DNA from: an uncultured Actinomycetes bacterium
Lineage (GTDB): Bacteria > Actinomycetota > Thermoleophilia > Miltoncostaeales > Miltoncostaeaceae
Assembly (NCBI GenBank): GCA_937862675.1
Contig: CALMEC010000416.1
Span: 1-10,361, forward strand
Direction of reading: 5' to 3'
DNA: 10,361 nt
Numbering within the stretch: the stretch's first letter is position 1; every line of letters starts with the position of its first letter. The position numbers were made by a program, and so were the translations under genes. The notes beneath the pieces are model-generated. The model was not told the origin of the DNA and searched no databases. It saw only the letters and a list, made by a program, of their open reading frames with translations. Shown piece after piece: positions 6,872-10,361 of the stretch.

Positions 6872-8311
6872 GTGAACGTGGAGACGACGGAGACATCATC
6901 GCGCCCCGGCATGCTCACGGAGCTTCGCCCGGGGCAGCCCATCCCGTACGGCGGGGACCGAGTGGCCCACGTACCCCAGGAACTTGCGGACGCGTTCCGT
7001 GCCGGCGATCGGCTCGTGGTCGTGCACGACACCGGAGACCTGCTGCACATCCCGCGCGCCGAGGTCGATGCGGCCGCGGACGCGGTCGCCGGGGCGCACG
7101 AGGCGTTCGGTCGTCTGGCCGCCGTCGACGACGAGAGCATCAGCCGGTTCTTCGAGCTGTGCGCCCGGTATCTCGAGGACGACGAGAGGTTCGCACCGGT
7201 CCTCGAGGTCAACGCCGGGGATGTCGAGGCGGCGGAGCGCCGCGGTCGTCCCACCGGGCGCCTGGTGCTCAGCCCGCGCATGCGTGCGGACATGGCGGCG
7301 GGCCTGCGCACGTGGCGCGACGTGGAGGGCGATCGCGACCTCGCGATCGGATCCCACGCCCATCCGGGGTGGGGAGTGACGGTCCGGCGCGCGCCGCTCG
7401 GAGTGGTGGGATTCGTCTTCGAGGGACGCCCGAACGTCCTCACGGACGCGTGCGGTGTGGTGCGGACCGGCAACACGGCGGTCCTTCGCATCGGCCGTGA
7501 CGCCCTCGCCACGGCGCGCGCCCTCATCGCGCGGGTCATCGATCCGGCCGCCCATGCGGCGGGCCTGCCGACGGGGGTGGTGCGGCTGGTGGACTCGCCC
7601 ACGCACGCCTCCGGATGGGCACTGTTCTGCGACTCCCGCATCGGGCTCGCCATCGCGCGCGGATCCGGGCCGGCCGTCGCCCAGCTGGGTGCCGTCGCGC
7701 GGCAGCACGGCGTCCCCGTCAGTCTTCACGGGACGGGCGGCGCGTGGATCGTGGCCGATGCGGCCGCCGATGCCACGACGTTCGAGCAGGCGGTCCGGCA
7801 TTCGCTCGACCGGAAGGTCTGCAACACGCTCAACGTGTGCGCGATCGTCCGCGAGCGTGCGGACGAGCTCGTGCCGGTGTTCGAGCGTGCGGTCGCCGAT
7901 GCGGCCGGCCGTGCGGCCGGCGCGGTGCGCATCCACCGGCTGTCACCGGATGACGAGACGCTCGCCACCGAATGGGAGTGGGACGCCGCACCGGAGGTCT
8001 CACTGGTCGTCGTCGACGACCTCGGCCACGCCGTGGACCAGTGCAACCGCTTCAGCCCCCGGTTCGTCGCGTCGCTCATCAGTGAGGACCCGGAGGCGCA
8101 GAGGGTCTTCTACCGCGACGTCGAGGCACCGTTCGTGGGCAACGGGTTCACGCGCTGGGTCGACGGGCAGTACGCGCTGGACCAGCCGGAGCTCGGTCTG
8201 TCCAACTGGCAGAACGGCCGGCTCTTCGCCCGCGCGGGGGTCCTATCCGGCGACTCCGTCCACACGGTGCGCATCACGGCCGAGGTGACCGACCATGCCG
8301 TGCGCCGTTGA
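6872..8311 (+). CDS. ProA-like aldehyde dehydrogenase (glutamate-5-semialdehyde dehydrogenase family)
   Basis: The product is a 479-residue cytoplasmic enzyme. Canonical ProA (about 417 residues) reduces gamma-glutamyl phosphate to glutamate-5-semialdehyde with NADPH in proline synthesis. The ProA-type core is clear: PLGVVGFVFEGRPNV (about 175-189), then GNTAVLR (about 201), ARGSGPAV, and the catalytic loop KVCNTLN with predicted nucleophile Cys317. An NGFTRWVDG segment from about residue 424 corresponds to the ProA NASTRFTDGG region. It also has some 65 extra N-terminal residues and lacks several ProA signatures: LRGG is LRIG, the HSDAI substrate motif reads FVASLI, and the HARGP tail reads FARAG. 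Possible starts are GTG 6872, GTG 6878 (best placed behind a -10-like box) and ATG 6911; an in-frame TAG lies at 6866. No proB is adjacent. The fold and nucleophile are confident, but the substrate is not, so I give no gene symbol. Confidence 0.82.
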   Translation: MNVETTETSSRPGMLTELRPGQPIPYGGDRVAHVPQELADAFRAGDRLVVVHDTGDLLHIPRAEVDAAADAVAGAHEAFGRLAAVDDESISRFFELCARYLEDDERFAPVLEVNAGDVEAAERRGRPTGRLVLSPRMRADMAAGLRTWRDVEGDRDLAIGSHAHPGWGVTVRRAPLGVVGFVFEGRPNVLTDACGVVRTGNTAVLRIGRDALATARALIARVIDPAAHAAGLPTGVVRLVDSPTHASGWALFCDSRIGLAIARGSGPAVAQLGAVARQHGVPVSLHGTGGAWIVADAAADATTFEQAVRHSLDRKVCNTLNVCAIVRERADELVPVFERAVADAAGRAAGAVRIHRLSPDDETLATEWEWDAAPEVSLVVVDDLGHAVDQCNRFSPRFVASLISEDPEAQRVFYRDVEAPFVGNGFTRWVDGQYALDQPELGLSNWQNGRLFARAGVLSGDSVHTVRITAEVTDHAVRR

Positions 8312-8896
8312 TCCGTCCGTCGCGTCGGTGACACGCCGCGCCTCGCGCCATCTGGCGAAGCGGCGGACATCGTCCTCGATCTGGCCGAGGGGGATCTGAC
8401 ACCCTGCGCTGGCGACGTTGGCGTGCGCCAGCATGCGCCCCTCATCGGACCGGACGGTCATCCACTTCGCGATGAGGTCGTCCCCGACCGGGAGGAACGC
8501 CTCGCGGCCGTCCCGTGACGTGGCGGAGTCGCGGAACTCCACGCAGTACTCGAGGACGGGAGCCAGGGACCGCGGGAGCAGCGCCACCAGCGGACGGTGC
8601 GGGTAGATCAGGTAGCGGTAACGGGGGAGGCCCTCGGACCCGTCCGGGCGAAGGCGCCGGCCGGTGACGCAGAGGAACCCGAGGTCCCGGTACATCTCCC
8701 ACTCGTCGTCGTTGATGACCGAGCGCAGCAGCTCCAGCGAGCGTTCGTCGGCGCGTGCTGCGCTGACGGGCCACTCACGCGCCCACACCGGGCGGCGCGG
8801 TCGGGGCATCGGACGCCGGTCCCGCTCGTGCGCGGCGATGCTGAGCGACACCGACACCAGCGCCACCAGGCCGACGGCGGCGAGGAGGGCGGTCAC
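8243..8896 (-). CDS. Single-pass membrane protein of unknown function
   Basis: The product is 217 residues. It starts at GTG 8896-8894, four bases after the stop of the upstream 88-residue gene, with GAGCTGAGG just before the start, so the two are almost certainly co-translated. Residues 2-22 form one hydrophobic helix followed by a very basic stretch (HERDRRPMPRPRRP), which predicts an anchor with the rest in the cytoplasm. The soluble part (about 50-183) looks like one compact domain: DDEWEMYRDLGFLCV (63-77), YRYLIYPHRPLV (93-104), a conserved-looking EYCVEF (117-122), LPVGDDLIAKWM (135-146), then ANVASAGC and GQIEDDVRRFARW. I do not recognise a named family. The last 22 residues lie opposite the ProA-like coding end and look non-conserved, as if an older stop had been lost. 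The antisense frames over this region have low-complexity Arg/Ser translations and are shadows. Confidence 0.8.
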   Translation of the reverse strand: MTALLAAVGLVALVSVSLSIAAHERDRRPMPRPRRPVWAREWPVSAARADERSLELLRSVINDDEWEMYRDLGFLCVTGRRLRPDGSEGLPRYRYLIYPHRPLVALLPRSLAPVLEYCVEFRDSATSRDGREAFLPVGDDLIAKWMTVRSDEGRMLAHANVASAGCQIPLGQIEDDVRRFARWREARRVTDATDGSTAHGMVGHLGRDAHRVDGVAG

Positions 8897-8900
8897 CGCC

Positions 8901-9167
8901 TCAGCTCATCCGGAGGTCGCATCCGCCGGCGGCGCGCGGCCAGAAGAGCACACGCTCGGCGGCAGGGGGGATCTCGTCGAACGACGTGACGAGCTGGGCC
9001 TCACGCCGTCCCGTGAGCCGGTCCGTGATCGGGACGCCGGCCCACATCCCCGCGTCGAGCTGACGCCGGAACTCGGCGACGAGCTCCTCGCGTTCATGAT
9101 CGAGGCGGGCGTCGCCCTCCGCGATCACCGTCTCGCCGTATCCGGGCACCATTCGCAGGAACTTCAT
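8901..9167 (-). CDS. Small conserved-looking hypothetical protein, first gene of operon
   Basis: The product is 88 residues starting MKFLRMVPGYGE. The ATG at 9167-9165 has AGGGGGA nine bases upstream (9183-9177) and a sigma70-like promoter beyond that. The middle is a helical acidic segment (DHEREELVAEFRRQLDAG, about 23-40). The end carries FDEIPPAAERVLFWPRAAGG, whose pattern of an acidic residue, a hydrophobic strand and a P-x-x-x-G-G close resembles small actinobacterial hypothetical proteins. There is no membrane helix, signal peptide or metal motif; the single Cys is near the C-terminus. It is followed after four bases by the membrane-protein gene, so the two products probably act together. 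Function unknown. Confidence 0.75.
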   Translation of the reverse strand: MKFLRMVPGYGETVIAEGDARLDHEREELVAEFRRQLDAGMWAGVPITDRLTGRREAQLVTSFDEIPPAAERVLFWPRAAGGCDLRMS

Positions 9168-9176
9168 CGGGTCCGA

Positions 9177-9183
9177 TCCCCCT
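9177..9183 (-). promoter_or_regulatory. Ribosome binding site of the 88-residue gene
   Basis: On the minus strand AGGGGGA lies nine bases before the ATG at 9167. It is the only well-placed Shine-Dalgarno-like site before a plus- or minus-strand operon start in the window, and it supports this start codon. Confidence 0.55.
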
Positions 9184-9205
9184 CGGGTGGTTCGGGGTCG
9201 TAGGT

Positions 9206-9234
9206 CTTATACCGCGCGGGGCGGGCCGGCACAA
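9206..9234 (-). promoter_or_regulatory. Sigma70-type promoter of the two-gene minus-strand operon
   Basis: On the minus strand TTGTGC (9234-9229) and TATAAG (9211-9206) are separated by exactly 17 bases. The -10 box matches TATAAT at five of six positions and the -35 box at three. Transcription would begin near 9199, giving a leader of about 32 bases that contains the AGGGGGA site. AT-rich hexamers stand out in this GC-rich background, which adds weight. Confidence 0.6.
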
Positions 9235-9365
9235 CAGCGATGCGTGCACCGTGCGCCCTTCCGCCGCCTCGTCGGTGTCACGCAGGACGGCCGACGCGGA
9301 TGCCGGGCCGTGAAATACGTCGTGCGCCGGGGCGCCGGCGGGGTCGCGGGACGGCGGTCGGCTGA

Positions 9366-9371
9366 TACCGT
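9366..9371 (+). promoter_or_regulatory. Probable -10 box for leaderless murA transcript
   Basis: TACCGT, within GATACCGT, ends seven bases before the murA GTG at 9379, so transcription is predicted to start on the start codon itself. No properly spaced Shine-Dalgarno site precedes the GTG; a weak CAGGG at 9372-9376 is too close. No convincing -35 hexamer is visible. Confidence 0.45.
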
Positions 9372-9378
9372 CAGGGCG

Positions 9379-10361
9379 GTGTCTGAGAGTTTCATCATTG
9401 AGGGCGGCGTGCCGCTCGCGGGTACCCTCGTGCCATCGGGCAACAAGAACGCGGCGCTGCCGATACTCGCCGCATGCCTTCTGACGGAGGACGAGGTCAT
9501 CCTGGAGAACGTCCCCGACATCCGGGACGTCCACTCCATGCTCGCGCTCATGGACGATCTCGGGGCGACGATCCGCGAGGTCGGCCCCCACGAACTGTCG
9601 ATCCGCGCCGCCGGCCTGCGGACCACGGAGATCGACCGCGAGATGTCCGCGAAGATCCGCGCGTCGTTCCTGCTCGCCGGTCCCATGCTGGCGCGATGCG
9701 GCGAGATACGGCTCCCGCAGCCCGGCGGCGACTTCATCGGTCGGCGGCGCATCGACACGCACCTCCTCGCGTTCCGTGAACTGGGCATCGAGATCGAGGA
9801 GGGGCGCACCTTCACCATGAGCCACTCGGGCCTCCGGGGCGCCGAGATCTTCCTCGACGAGGCCTCCGTCACGGCCACCGAGAACACCCTGATGGCGGCG
9901 GCGCTGGCGGAGGGGGAGACGGTCATCCTCAACGCGGCGTGCGAGCCGCACGTCCAGGACACGGCCCGCTTCCTGGTCGAGCTGGGCGCCGACATCACCG
10001 GCATCGGCACGAACGAGCTGCGCATCCGCGGGGTCCCGCGGCTCCGCGGCGGCCGCTTCCGGATCCCGTCCGACTACATCGAGGTGGCGTCGTTCATCGG
10101 CCTCGCCGCCGTCACGGACTCCGACATCACGATCCCGGACGTCCGCCGTTCCGACATGCGCATGATCTGCCTGACCTTCGAGCGGCTCGGGATCCACGTC
10201 GAGTGGGTCGGCGACGGCATCCGCGTGCCGCCCGGCCAGGAGATGGTCATCCGGCGCGACTCGGGCGGGGCGATCCCCAAGGTCGACGACGGCGTCTGGC
10301 CGGCGTTCCCGGCCGACCTCACGAGCATCGCGACGGCCGTCGCCACCCAGGCACACGGCGA
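9379..10361 (+). CDS. murA: UDP-N-acetylglucosamine 1-carboxyvinyltransferase MurA, 3' end missing
   Basis: MurA transfers enolpyruvate from phosphoenolpyruvate to UDP-GlcNAc, the first committed step of peptidoglycan synthesis, in the cytoplasm. The frame reads 327 codons from GTG 9379 to the window edge; the family is about 420-450 residues, so roughly the last quarter is missing. Homology begins almost at once (FIIEGGVPLAGTL), which fixes the start although the frame stays open upstream. Visible landmarks are SGNKNAALPILAA with Lys23 and Asn24 (E. coli Lys22/Asn23), ENVPDIRDV, the active loop PGGDFIGRRRIDTH, SVTATENTLMAA, and FPADL with Asp313 matching catalytic Asp305. Asp118 occupies the place of E. 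coli Cys115, the residue alkylated by fosfomycin, as in mycobacterial MurA. The gene is divergent from the two-gene operon and probably leaderless. Confidence 0.93.
   Translation, partial: MSESFIIEGGVPLAGTLVPSGNKNAALPILAACLLTEDEVILENVPDIRDVHSMLALMDDLGATIREVGPHELSIRAAGLRTTEIDREMSAKIRASFLLAGPMLARCGEIRLPQPGGDFIGRRRIDTHLLAFRELGIEIEEGRTFTMSHSGLRGAEIFLDEASVTATENTLMAAALAEGETVILNAACEPHVQDTARFLVELGADITGIGTNELRIRGVPRLRGGRFRIPSDYIEVASFIGLAAVTDSDITIPDVRRSDMRMICLTFERLGIHVEWVGDGIRVPPGQEMVIRRDSGGAIPKVDDGVWPAFPADLTSIATAVATQAHG

Noticed and set aside
6896..7936. Minus-strand open frame of 346 codons over the ProA-like gene
   Set aside because: It is antisense to a clear aldehyde dehydrogenase core, and its composition is that of a shadow frame.
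8664..9203. Plus-strand open frame of 179 codons opposite the two-gene operon
   Set aside because: The translation is Ser/Arg-rich without recognisable structure, whereas the minus-strand frames have hydrophobic patterning, a promoter, a ribosome site and a four-base junction.
9331..9340. GC palindromes GGCGCC and CGCCGGCG before murA
   Set aside because: They are short, overlapping and of the composition expected by chance in this background. No terminator or operator arrangement is visible.
9094..10356. Minus-strand open frame of 420 codons over murA
   Set aside because: The plus strand encodes unmistakable MurA motifs throughout. The antisense translation is Arg/Asp/Ala-rich without domains, and it also crosses the promoter region.

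Overview
The window is high-GC DNA (about 70% by eye) with dense coding, long spurious antisense frames, GTG starts without Shine-Dalgarno sequences and a MurA with aspartate at the catalytic cysteine position. This fits a high-GC Actinomycetota. The combination of a giant DUF11-type surface protein and probable leaderless GTG genes makes me favour Thermoleophilia (Solirubrobacterales or Patulibacter-like), but that is inference, not something a marker gene here proves.

Layout. (1) Bases 2-6700, plus strand: the 3' part of one giant gene, cut by the left window edge. The visible 2232 codons are an array of about 14 Ig-like DUF11/TIGR01451-type repeats of 125-175 residues. The last repeat is strongly basic, and there is no LPXTG motif or membrane anchor. 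A 13-bp hairpin follows the stop codon. (2) Bases 6872-8311, plus: a divergent member of the ProA (gamma-glutamyl phosphate reductase) branch of the aldehyde dehydrogenase superfamily, probably read from a leaderless GTG. (3) Bases 9167-8243, minus: a two-gene operon of unrecognised proteins, an 88-residue soluble protein and a 217-residue protein with one N-terminal membrane helix. It has a good sigma70-type promoter at 9206-9234, and its 3' end overlaps the ProA-like gene tail to tail. (4) Bases 9379-10361, plus: the 5' three quarters of murA, cut by the right edge, transcribed divergently from the operon.

How the parts relate. MurA makes the first committed peptidoglycan precursor in the cytoplasm, and the giant repeat protein is presumably exported to the cell surface. 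Nothing shows that the four units form one pathway. They read as an ordinary chromosomal neighbourhood with one large surface-protein gene. The most informative points are the strictly paired cysteines and the recurring Lys/Asp/Asn triad of the repeat protein, its basic C-terminal unit, the natural Cys-to-Asp MurA, the non-canonical ProA-like enzyme and the uncharacterised two-gene operon. I see no tRNA, rRNA, CRISPR array or insertion sequence, and no gene-free stretch longer than about 210 bases.
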